From contig CM082580.2 of NCBI GenBank assembly GCA_040954595.2, positions 1,674,001 to 1,738,000 of the forward strand: a DNA stretch of 64,000 bases. The letters are read 5' to 3'. Positions 46,271-55,221 of this stretch are shown one piece after another. The position numbers and the translations under genes were made by a program. The stretch is from Balanoglossus misakiensis (Eukaryota; Hemichordata). The notes beneath the pieces are model-generated. The model had not been told where the DNA came from. It did no database searches and worked only from the letters and a program-made list of their open reading frames with translations. Numbering within the stretch: the stretch's first letter is position 1; the number at the start of each line of letters is the position of its first letter.

Positions 46271-46971
46271 TACAGACAGAATAACACACATCGAGAGATT
46301 AACAGGCAAACACTGGCTGACCCATAAGCGGCCAATGGCATGTGTACTGTACACACAGCAAATGGTCTCTTTAACAGATAGCCAGTTATGTAAACATGCA
46401 GTTACCAATCACTGTTATTATTGACAAATTGCATCCAAGTCCAGACACAGGCTTGAATACAATGTTTAAACAATAACAACATTGCTTACCCAGCTTCACC
46501 GAGCTGAAATGATCGTTGACAACCAGAATAATACTGAATAAAAATTCAAAAATTACAGATACAGGACCTTTCGTTGCCCACATATTATATTACCGTGGTC
46601 TGTGCGTCGCATTTTAATTGGTCAAGATGAACGACATCACTGACCACAAATACCCAGTAATGGTTTGTTTACATGCCCGTAAATCTGAATAGTAATATTA
46701 GCAAACAGTTCAGTGAACACAACATTTTGCATAACACAAGTTCCGGGGCCCCAAGTCTTGTGTGTGGGACATTTTCAGAAATATTGACGGTTTTCTTGAG
46801 ATTGTTGGTAATGTAATGGAAATAAATGCAGGGCTCGGGCTCTAGCTAAGCTAAAATTAATGGGCTCGGAAGCCTCGCCCATGAATTTTTGGCTTTCCCC
46901 TCGCCCTTGCCCATAAACAAACATTAATGGTCATGGCGTCGTGCATTATTTCTATATTGTGTTGATCTTAC

Positions 46972-47088
46972 CTGTACACTCTCCATTGACCAATCAATAT
47001 TCCACAGCACAAGTGAAATAAAAAGAGCCTGCTGTATTCACACACTGGCCTTCACAAAGATCTGCTCTCTCCATATATTCATTGACAT
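46972..47088 (-). pseudogene. Exon 4: degenerate cbEGF domain with TGA
   Basis: Canonical acceptor (TTTCAG) and donor (GTAAG), 117 bp, phase 1 at both ends, joining exon 3 and exon 5 in frame. It reads D-VNEYMERADLCEGQCVNT and AGSFYFTCAVEY, then TGA (46,994-46,996), then LVNGECTG. The EGF scaffold is unmistakable, but Cys 1 is Tyr (TAT), Cys 4 is Phe (TTC), the conserved Gly before Tyr is Glu, and a stop follows. All are single-base changes from the consensus. Splice sites have survived while the domain has been destroyed, so loss of constraint is recent or the exon is skipped; skipping a phase 1-1 exon keeps the frame. Confidence 0.85.
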
Positions 47089-48342
47089 CTGAAATCAAAG
47101 ATAGTTATTATTATTTATTTATTTTATTATTATTTATTTCCTAACAAATGTAATACACATACATCTTCTACAGAAAATAATAAAATTAGAAAACAAGTGA
47201 AAGCTTAAAGGATAAAAAATTACACTTAAAAACCCCAAACAAACATAACAGTTCTGAAAGACAATCCCTATAAACCAAAAAAGCAATGGAATGAAATAGT
47301 GCTGAATAAAAAGACGAGTCTTTAAACCCCTTTGAAAACTGTCAATAGATCCAGCATTGTGGATAGAAGGTGCACAAACACTGAATCCTATTTAGCCATA
47401 TGCCTTGTCAGTGTTCGAAATTCATAGGAAATATCAAGCAGTCATTGTTTCTTTTAATTGCAATACATGAACCTGGGAAAGTCTAAAAGATGCCATGATA
47501 CCACTAGTCAACTCCCACGCTAAATTCAACCTGTCTGTCGGACTGGTAACATTTTATTTTTACCAGTCCTACAGAAAAACAACCAGTCTCGGACTGTCGG
47601 ACAGGCTTTATTTCGTACACTGGCCTTGTTAAGTTTTGAAATGCTCATTCATGGTGATGAGTTATCAAGAATATACCCGTTAAAAATTACTGTACCCTCA
47701 GAGAAGCATTTTGTAATGTCATTAAAATGAGATGAAAACTATATGAATTTTCTAAGTGTATATTTATTCTTTGCAGAGGTAATTTATTTAGCTATAGGTT
47801 GATAATTTATGCTAATTTCATTAAATTATGCAAATAAGTAGTGAAAATACTTGTACATGAATATATCAGACAGTCTTATAGTATCGTGTGAGGTTGATGA
47901 CACATATTCTTAACCACATATTTCTTGATCAATTAATTGTTTTTACACCAAAGTCCTCAATATCCATGGCGATCCCTTTCTAGGAATTTTAACACTCTCT
48001 ATCATTCTCATTTTAACAAAATCCCCTGAAACTTGTGTACCCTGTCAGCAAAACTTTGTCTGATTTTTAAAATACAGATTACTTTTTCTCCCTTGCAAAC
48101 AAATTTTCAAAGATAAGTTTTCACATTTGTTAATTTGTTTATATTATGCATAATTATAATTGGAAAAATTCTGAGATACAATTTCAACAAACATGTGTTC
48201 AGTACGAGTGTGCGGTTGATTTCAAATTTTAAAATGTGTGCAATGGACAGACAGGATGTGTGTTTAGCTGATTGTAACCGTAGCAATATACAATCCCCAA
48301 ACAATGTAGCCACAGAAGATATCAATATCCACAGTTACATAC
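47089..48342. other. Intron 3
   Basis: An (ATT)n/(ATTT)n microsatellite at 47,106-47,140 lies next to the exon 4 acceptor. 47,500-47,640 contains repeated CGGACTGGT / ACCAGTC motifs in direct and inverted form, resembling a short dispersed repeat. No coding sequence. Confidence 0.5.
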
Positions 48343-48465
48343 CGGCACATGCATGGCCATCCTCCAGCAGATAGAATCCTGGTCTGCAAGTGCAGAGATA
48401 ACTACCATGGGTATTCTGACAATAGTGTTGACATGCATATCCACCACTGTGACATTCATTCATAT
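48343..48465 (-). CDS. Exon 3: intact cbEGF domain
   Basis: CTCCAG acceptor, 123 bp, GTATGT donor, phase 1 to phase 1. It reads D-MNECHSGGYACQHYCQNT, HGSYLCTCRPGFYLLEDG and HACA. All six cysteines, the D-x-N-E calcium ligands, the Asn hydroxylation site and the Gly-Phe after Cys 5 are present. This is the only fully intact EGF module of the four and shows what the others should look like. Such modules occur in tandem in secreted or membrane extracellular proteins and bind calcium between domains. Exon 2 joins it exactly in phase (CAA AGA G|AT ATG). Confidence 0.92.
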
Positions 48466-48715
48466 CTGGAGGGTAAGAAGAAATTAGAAATTATTTACAA
48501 GCATTGAATTCACTTTAATTCCTTGGATTAAAAATACAGAAAAAATAGCCAACAGCTACTACAGCTAACTTAGCAAAAATGTCGACAAAATTTTACAGTG
48601 ACACTGGCGTACTCTGCCACTGATATGAGGATATAAGAAAGGGAACTGGAATATTTTTTCCTCTGTATAATCAAATTAACAGTAAATGACTGCCATGGCA
48701 ACATAACAGATGTTA

Positions 48716-49048
48716 CAGTCAAACCCGTGTTAGGTGCCACCTCTATATAGTGGCTACTCTGTTACAGTCCATATACATTGTGTTAGGTATTGGTATTTAC
48801 TGTTATGTATAAATTTGCAGTGTACGAGGCTGAACGAGTGAGCATGTGCAGTTGGCAATAAAAAAACAGCATGGCTGTCTAGTTTGTACACACATGTCCT
48901 GTGTCGTCTAATCACTCTGGTATAAGCCCACAATAATATAGCAATATATTACACATTGCACATTAAATGACCTGACTGTAGAGGCCACCTTTCTATAAAG
49001 GCCAGTTAGGAAAGTCCCCTGTCTGGCCAGTATAGACAGGTTTGACTG
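48716..49048. mobile_element. TA-flanked MITE abutting a splice donor
   Basis: Starts CAGTCAAACCCGTGTTAGG and ends AGACAGGTTTGACTG, with TA on both sides (48,714-48,715 and 49,049-49,050). It belongs to the pogo/Tigger-like family seen at 31,378 and 51,410. Its right end begins at position +8 of intron 2, so the TA duplication is part of the donor region GTAGGTA of exon 2. Confidence 0.88.
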
Positions 49049-49055
49049 TACCTAC

Positions 49056-49239
49056 CTCTTTGTGGCTGTGAATCTGTACCTGGCCATCTCTCCTGTGGCT
49101 GTGAGTTGATAGAATTCACAGCAGCAATTGGTGGCATCTTACTGAACTGACTAGCATTTGCCATTTGCATGACACCCTCTGTGGCTTTCAGTGCAGCAGC
49201 TGGTGCCTGCTGGGAAGTCATCTTTGGAGGTGAAGTTGC
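49056..49239 (-). CDS. Exon 2: Ser/Gln/Ala-rich linker
   Basis: After a TTTTTGGACAG acceptor the frame reads ATSPPKMTSQQAPAAALKA, TEGVMQMANASQF, AVNSINSQPQERWPGTDSQP and QR, then a GTAGGT donor in phase 1 into the EGF exon 3. There is no stop. Composition (Ser, Gln, Ala, Pro) suggests a flexible linker. Its start is phase 0, whereas exon 1 as I bound it ends in phase 2, so an extra exon, a different donor or a frameshift lies between them. No domain is recognised. Confidence 0.7.
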
Positions 49240-49665
49240 CTGTCCAAAAAGATTAACAAACCTAGTTAATATGGAGCATTATCAAGGCCAGTATTCAAAA
49301 CCCCATTTTTAATTCATGACTGCAATTTTTGATTCGATGTTGAGCTTGCAACTCTCAAAGTCCTATTTTCAACACACATTTGGATGGGATTGAGTTTTAG
49401 GGCTTATCAACATTAATCACATTAAAAATTGAATTTGATTACTGAGTCTGTGGCATTATCCAAAAAAGTCTTAGCATTTACAGAGTGGGTTTCTAGCAAC
49501 CAAAACAGAAGTTTTGAATTTGTTTTGAAACAATAGTCAACTGTAAAGATAATGGTTAGACAAGGCTATGTGAAACAGTCATAAAAAGCTTTCAATTCAC
49601 AGGATGGGTAACTAGAAACGGCTATTTTATTATATAATAAAGTAGAAGGTAGACCACAACTGTAC
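49240..49665. other. Intron 1
   Basis: Between exon 1 and exon 2. Nothing else recognised. A small bridging exon that would repair the phase mismatch was looked for and not found. Confidence 0.4.
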
Positions 49666-49927
49666 CTGGGTGATGAAAATTGTCTCAATGGGATAAATGA
49701 AACAGTCACATTTGGTTGTTGTGTCCTGTTTGCTGTGACAGCGGATACTGGTTGGTTGGGTAAACTGGTAGGCTGACCAAAAGGCATTGATGACCTTTGA
49801 CCTTGGCCCTGCATCTGGGGCTGACTTGGTTGAGTCAATTACTGTTGAGAGGATGACAGTTGTTGTGGAGACTGACTTCCAATTTGACTTGGTTGTCCAA
49901 GTGACAGATGACTTGTTGGTGCGGCAC
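49666..49927 (-). pseudogene. Exon 1 (most upstream seen): Gln/Pro/Ser-rich, in-frame TAA
   Basis: A TTACTACAG acceptor at 49,928 shows that more exons lie upstream. The frame reads AAPTSHLSLGQPSQIGSQSP and QQLSSSQQ, then TAA (49,839-49,841), then LTQPSQPQMQGQGQRSSMPF, GQPTSLPNQPVSAVTANRTQ and so on to a CCCAG|GTACAG donor. Both sides of the stop share the same Q/P/S composition, so the TAA most simply replaces a CAA. Low-complexity linker sequence; no domain or function recognised. The donor phase (2) does not fit exon 2. Confidence 0.65.
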
Positions 49928-49960
49928 CTGTAGTAAAAATATTTAGTTGATTTATTTATA

Positions 49961-50154
49961 TACTGTAAAACGGGAAATTTCTGTGACAGGAAATGTTTGC
50001 AATATCAATAGAGACAACTGTTATGCTACACTTAAATTTTGCTTTCTTATATTTCACTAACTGCACCAATATCCCTGAAAAACATTTTTACGTGACTTTT
50101 AATTTGCATTTTTTGGTTCTCGCGAAGTTCACAATAATTTCCTGTTTGACAGTA
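49961..50154. mobile_element. MITE, TACTGTAAAACGGGAAATT type
   Basis: TACTGTAAAACGGGAAATTT at the left and AATTTCCTGTTTGACAGTA at the right form imperfect inverted ends of about 19 bp. Same family as 27,502-27,709. It lies just upstream of exon 1 of the minus-strand gene. Confidence 0.82.
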
Positions 50155-50221
50155 ATTCATCTATTGCAAACAAAGAAAATATGTCTACCTAGGATAGAAT
50201 GACTGGAACAGGTGCAGATCA

Positions 50222-50396
50222 CTAGTATACAAAGCCAGTTCCTCCAAAACAATGAGAGGTAAAGTGCTGCGCTCAAGGGCACAATATCGCGGTCATGAAG
50301 TCACCATCCTCAAAACCCACGGCCATGTCCAGGTCTGGTTCTTGAACCCACAACCCTGTGCCCTCACCACAAGGCCATGATGTCTCCTCAAACTCT
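50222..50396 (-). mobile_element. tRNA-derived SINE
   Basis: On the minus strand an A-box-like TGGCCTTGTGGTGAGGGC (about 50,376-50,359) is followed, about 20 bp on, by a B-box-like GGTTCAAGAACC (50,348-50,337). It then continues into GTGCCCTTGAGCGCAGCACT and TTACCTCTCATTG, the conserved central block seen in several deuterostome SINEs (TGCCCTTGAGCAAGGCACTT type). The head is too diverged to be a working tRNA. No clear target duplication. Confidence 0.75.
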
Positions 50397-51409
50397 CCTC
50401 AAAAGTCTCCTGCTTTAGTCTAATCATTGTTAGAAATACTTTCTGCTTTGACCTTTTACATGAAGGATTTGATGCATACACACAGGCCAGTTGACAAGGA
50501 AAGCCTCTCAACATTGGTAAAACTGCATAATAATGATACATTGTAATTGAATATATTTGTGAACAAAAACAATCATGGCCTTTACACTATTAGCTACAAC
50601 ATCTAACCCTCAAACCAATCTGATGAAAATATTTTTTGACCCAAAAATGGAGTAGAACAATTTGCATCTTTTATAGAACAGAAAAACAACAGTTCATAAA
50701 AACAATGAAAGTGTCCTTTTGATATCCTATGGCAAAATCTTTTCTTGGTCCCATCAAAGTTATAACTGCCTTTTTTATTTGAAAATTTGACAAAAAAGCC
50801 AGAGCGAATAATAATATGTGATGTGTAATAAATATTAATAAATATATTACTACCATTTTATGGAAGTACCCATTTAGAGTAATGAAAACTTTAACAAACC
50901 ACAAAAAAGGTTTTGTACATCACCACAATAGGATGAATTGGTTGTAAATGGCCATGTAAACATGTTGTATATTTGTCCTGTGAACTTTAGAATCTGGATT
51001 GTATGATTTCAAATATTTGCTCAGCAACAGATACCCAAGCCGTCACGCAGTTACACCCATTGGAAAATGGTATCACCCACACCAAGGTGGATGGAAGTTG
51101 GTCCTGGCGCTTTTTTTCCCATGATTCAAATTACAGTTAAGGCCATATTATAAATTCTGCCAACTTTCCCTCGATTTTGTAAAATACCTGACGACTTATA
51201 CTTGACGAATATGTTTTTTTTTCTGAAAGAGTGACCTCAAAGCTACCAAATTATGTAGAAAATCAGCTGGACCGGATTTCCCCTTTGAAAACAGTAAAAC
51301 ACAGGTGCAAGCTTTCTTTTATTATGGGTATGGCAGAGAAAGCTTTTGACTGCTGTCAAAATTCTCTGGCAAACACAGAAGGATTATGAAACTGAAAATG
51401 TTGATAATA
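50397..51409. other. No gene recognised
   Basis: AT-rich, with open frames of 77-82 codons on the minus strand lacking recognisable content or splice context. Upstream exons of either flanking gene could be hidden here. Confidence 0.35.
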
Positions 51410-51935
51410 CAGTGAAACCTGTCAATACAGACATCTCTCTAATCAGGACAGATTGTTCAAGACAAAAGTAATGGCTTGAATAGAATATTACATGCACATT
51501 TCTTTTAAGGACACCTCTCTTTTAAAGGGACAAAGTCTCTCTCTCGCTGCCCTTTTTTCCATTAATAATGTTTGATACAAGACACTGTTTATGTTAATGT
51601 ACATGTGTATATGTAGTGAATGAACATTCAACCATACACAACTTCCATCCCGCGTGTATGATATGGGAGTAAAAACTCACCCAAAACGAATAAATGGTAG
51701 AGACTGATTATTCATTTTGGCGATTTTTTTCACTCTCATGTCCACAAGCAGGATGGACTTTGTGTGTGGTTGAATATTGATTCACCATATATCCACATGT
51801 AGAAAAAACATAAATGGTGTCTTGTATCAAATATAATTAATGGAATAAGGGGCAGCGAGCGAGAGAGAGAGCCTGTATCCCTTAAAGGACATGTTGTGTG
51901 ATCCCAGAGGTGCCCTTACTTGGCAGGTTTCAATG
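51410..51935. mobile_element. TA-flanked fold-back MITE
   Basis: Ends CAGTGAAACCTG and CAGGTTTCAATG, with TA on both sides (51,408-51,409 and 51,936-51,937). Inverted similarity continues far inside: CGCTGCCC-TTTTTTCC...TTTGATACAAGACAC (51,547-51,585) is mirrored at 51,815-51,860, and CATTCAACCA at 51,627 is mirrored by GTTGAATATT near 51,771. It is therefore a long imperfect hairpin element of the pogo-like family. Confidence 0.82.
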
Positions 51936-52346
51936 TACTTCGCACATCAGTTGTACTCCACTGTCGGTATCGAATCATTTCCTGGTTGACATGGTGAGCT
52001 TTACATAAACAGATAAACCACCTCAAAAAGTGGGGCCCATAATTAGAGAATGGTTTTTAACCTCACAATTTTACCATAATTACCTTGAAAATCGCAAAGT
52101 CTTCATATCGTCAAATAACTGCAATGCAGTACTCAGACCTTCAGAAATCATACCGTATTTCTCACCTGCTCCTGACAAAAATCTGAAATACAACACAGTA
52201 TAATTATTTAACAAAAGGTGTATGTAAACAATGTCTACTCTGATTGTAGACAGATTTGATTAAACATTTTATGAAACATTTAAAGGTAGGAACCTCTAAT
52301 AAAAGCCAGTGAGTCAAAGGACAAAACTGAGACTTTGTCCCTTTAA

Positions 52347-52431
52347 CCCTTTCACCCCCAGTTCCTTCTATACAGGTCGAACCTTTTCATAGATAACAAT
52401 GGGTTTAGACTGAACCTTGGTTGTGAAAGGG
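52347..52431. mobile_element. 85-bp TTAA-flanked MITE
   Basis: TTAA at 52,343-52,346 and 52,432-52,435 flanks ends CCCTTTCACCCCC and GGTTGTGAAAGGG. The interior includes GGTTTAGACTGAACC. A TTAA duplication with CCCTTTCAC ends fits a piggyBac-type non-autonomous element. Confidence 0.8.
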
Positions 52432-52978
52432 TTAATGGGCTTCAATAATGAGTTTTCTTTAAAATAAGAGGGTGTTACTTAAGGGTTATTACACTAAGTT
52501 TGGTCGATAACGCGTCATATTTGAGTGATAGTATGCCAAACTTGCATGGTATGTACAGCGTGATTACTGCACACAAACATCCCTCTGCAATACACAAACA
52601 CCATCCAACTTAAAATCAAATGCCTAACAAGTAGCTATTTGATATTTTGTGAATCGGTTTTATTCTATTCATATTATATTATTTTATATGTGATGTTGAT
52701 TAACTTGCATTTTTGTCAGAATAGAGTGGTATACATACAAGGTCTTTCTAATGTCAGGTGTCTATAAAAAGATAAGCCTGTTGCATCATTGTATAAGTGG
52801 TATAAGTCCATGGTGCCAGTAAGAATTGGGGTAGGTCTTGTAATTGGAACAGTGCATGGGGGGGGGGGGGGCTGTTATGTGCACAGTATATGTTGTTGCA
52901 GACATTTGAATGAAATATGAAATAGCAAGAAATAGTGGGTGCATTTGTGCGACTCAATTTGTTACTATTATTTTGCAG

Positions 52979-53063
52979 AAGCTGAGAAAACACGCCAGTG
53001 CTGTGTACACACCTGTGCATCAAAAGGCTTCTCTGAGGATAGTCATTACACGCCCAAACGAGG
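52979..53063 (+). CDS. Unknown gene, antepenultimate exon
   Basis: TTATTTTGCAG acceptor, then KLRKHASAVYTPVHQKASLR and IVITRPNE, ending in GAG G|GTAAAT (phase 1). Joining G with AC of the next exon gives Asp and keeps the frame open. A later donor (ACTAT|GTAAGT at 53,088) gives a phase that hits a stop in the next exon, so I prefer the earlier one. Basic, beta-rich-looking sequence. No domain recognised. Confidence 0.55.
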
Positions 53064-53433
53064 GTAAATCATTCCCAGGGCAAACTATGTAAGTGTCAGT
53101 TCTTCATGTAAGCACGCCATCGCTCACACTTCTGCATCCCCCCAGTCCACGTCAGTATATACATGCATAATACACCCCTTCTCTTTAGTACCTCATGTTA
53201 TCCCATGCTTGCATTTTAATACACAGTTTAATTATGTAAATTTGTTGCTTTTAACAGGGAAACATTTTTTTTTCTCAATGAATTTGTTGACATAGGTCAT
53301 GTTTATTCTGAATGCAATCATTTAGCCTTCTCTTTGTAAGTAAGTGGGGATTGAATTTTGTGAGTACTAAATGACTTTCACACCAATGTAATAATTATTG
53401 GTACTCTTTTTAATTTCAATCAGGTGATTCTAG

Positions 53434-53659
53434 ACGAGGGCGAGCCTCTGCCACTGCAATATGAACGGCTTTCCAACTCCAACGTAGCGATTCCATCTGC
53501 CTGGTTGAGCATAACTTTAGGTAGATGCAAGAACAAGCCGCCATCTTACGTCATAAAAAAGCTGATGGATGGGTTGTTTAAAACCCGAACAACTGAGCGG
53601 GAAGAATACCAGCGCATTTATTGGAACACCCTACCAGCATGTTGTAACGGCACTGACTT
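53434..53659 (+). CDS. Unknown gene, penultimate exon
   Basis: The acceptor is taken as TTCTAG at 53,433 because it restores the frame from the previous exon; an alternative CAG lies ten bases upstream. It reads D-EGEPLPLQYERLSNSN, VAIPSAWLSITLGRCKNKPP, SYVIKKLMDGLFKTRTTERE and YWNTLPACCNGTD, ending TT|GTAAGT in phase 2. The residue mix is that of a folded protein, and the splice phases join three exons. I do not recognise the family, so no role is proposed. Confidence 0.65.
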
Positions 53660-54057
53660 GTAAGTAAAAGGTTTCTTTAAAATGTCGAAATGATTGTATT
53701 CTATGATAATGACATTTTTTGCATGTCCCTGGAGTGAAATTCTTTGATTGGCTATCCCATATTCACTGGATTCAAAATAAATATCATTATAATGGTGCAT
53801 CTCATCCTTATACATTTCATTTTATTTGTTCTGACCATCTACTACAAATACACTCGATGAAATTTATCAGTTAGGTCAACAGTTTTTGTACCTGAATGAT
53901 ATTAAGTTTTTTTCCTGAATTTTAGTTGAATTGTGTGACTTCCGGTTGGTGGAAATTACTCGTATTGGGCAACTGCATATGTAACAATTATGCTTGGCAA
54001 TCTTCTCCTTATTACTGCATGGTGTAACTGATATGTGTTTATTCTTCTCTTTTTCAG

Positions 54058-54151
54058 TATTTGGTGTCAACAAACTGAAGATGTCAACAAAAGAGCTGAT
54101 CCATGCATTCAACGCGAAATGCGCCACATGCAAACGGGCTGTCTTAAATAA
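54058..54151 (+). CDS. Unknown gene, last coding exon
   Basis: After a strong acceptor (TTCTCTTTTTCAG) the incoming phase gives F-IWCQQTEDVNKRADPCI, QREMRHMQTGCLK, TAA (54,149-54,151). It fits exactly with the previous exon's TT. Four cysteines in the last 60 residues of the protein may be structural. Followed by a repeat-containing 3' UTR. Confidence 0.65.
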
Positions 54152-54475
54152 AAACAGAGTGTAGTAGAGTAGGAAGTTTGTAGTGTAGTTTTTTATATTG
54201 GAAAAAAATTGTAGAGTAGCAAGTTTGTAGTGTAGTTTTTTTTATATAGAAAAAAAATTAGAGTAGCAAGTTGTTTGTAGTGTAGTTTTTTATATTGGAA
54301 AAACATTTTTTGCAGAGGAGCAAGTTGTGGTGTTTATATTTGTAGTGTAGCTTTTTTATTTTTTGAAAACCAATTTTTGTAGTGTGTAGTTTTACCATGT
54401 TGATTTTTTAGATTTCTTAACCCTGTGATTAAAATAGATTTTTTTTTAAATAAAAACTGTTAATTATAGTTTGCT
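54152..54475 (+). repeat. 3' UTR with ~60-bp tandem repeat and poly(A) signal
   Basis: Three to four copies of a GTAGAGTAGCAAGTTTGTAG unit, each continuing TGTAGTTTTTTATA and an A-rich run, span about 54,160-54,400. AATAAA at 54,449-54,454 is the likely polyadenylation signal of the gene ending at 54,151; another AATAAA overlaps its stop codon. Confidence 0.7.
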
Positions 54476-55127
54476 TGTCTCTGAGGTTTTATGGGGGGTG
54501 GGGGTGGGTGGTTCAATGGTACCCCTAGTTAATTGTCTTGCTGCAAACTCACTGCAATGTTCAAATTTTCAAGGTGGCAATCTTGATTGCTGTGAACTCA
54601 CTGCAGTATTCAAATTCCTGTGAACTCACTGCAGTATTCAAAATCTTGTTGCTGGAAGTTTGCAACAAATTTGCAAGTCCCCTAATTTGCATGGTAAAAT
54701 CAGGACTGTTTGCCACTTTGCAGCAGCAGTTTGCAGTGAGTTCGCAGAATCCTGCTGCAGATTTGCGGGAGGAGTTTGCAGCAGGCCCTTTTTTCGTAAG
54801 GGATGTCCATATTATGGACATCACGAGGATGCGTCACGTTATCGACCAAACTTAGTGTAATAACCCCTTTATCATACATGAACAGTAGCCCATAGCCAAG
54901 TGTGACAGGGCGATGCGATCAGGTGATCAACGTATAGGCCGTAGTATCATTCTAAGAGGGTTGGCAGCTTTCATTATGATGGGCACATGTGATTCAGGTC
55001 CCTCCCATCTACCTTAGCTGAGCTTGGGATCGCTTCGCCAAAGTTTATATGACAAGGGTGTTAGCCCATTCCTATCACAATAGGCTAGCTATATCGTTTA
55101 TATGCCTTAATGAATTAATTAATATGA
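54476..55127. other. No gene recognised
   Basis: Contains a short direct repeat, CTGTGAACTCACTGCAGTAT, near 54,590 and 54,617, with further TGCAGTGAGTT motifs downstream to 54,780. Otherwise unremarkable. Confidence 0.4.
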
Positions 55128-55186
55128 CTGACTGACGGACTGACTGACTGACTAACTGACTGACTCACTGAATGAATGAATGAAAG

Positions 55187-55220
<34 letters not shown>
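55128..55220. repeat. (GACT)n / (AATG)n / (AATC)n microsatellite
   Basis: Successive tetranucleotide runs: GACTGACTGACT, then GAATGAATGAAT, then CAATCAATCAATC. Confidence 0.95.

Positions 55221-55221
<1 letters not shown>

Larger units (their letters stand above)
34422..46971. other. Intron 4, enlarged by an 11-kb element
   Basis: A 12.5-kb intron between exons 4 and 5. Nearly all of its length is a MITE (34,735-35,149) and the large TIR element (35,291-46,270). Removing these leaves only about 1.1 kb, comparable to the gene's other introns. Confidence 0.7.

Noticed and set aside
46800-46925. CTCGGGCTCTAGC / GGGCGAGG-rich block as a coding exon
   Set aside because: Frames are closed by stops and there are no splice borders; probably a short dispersed repeat.
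28198-49927. Nuclear code in which TAA means Gln
   Set aside because: TAA also ends the plus-strand gene at 54,149-54,151, and animal nuclear genomes use the standard code. Mutation is a far simpler explanation for the three TAA codons.
50337-50376. A and B boxes as a functional tRNA gene
   Set aside because: No cloverleaf can be formed with proper acceptor and anticodon stems; the downstream block identifies a SINE.
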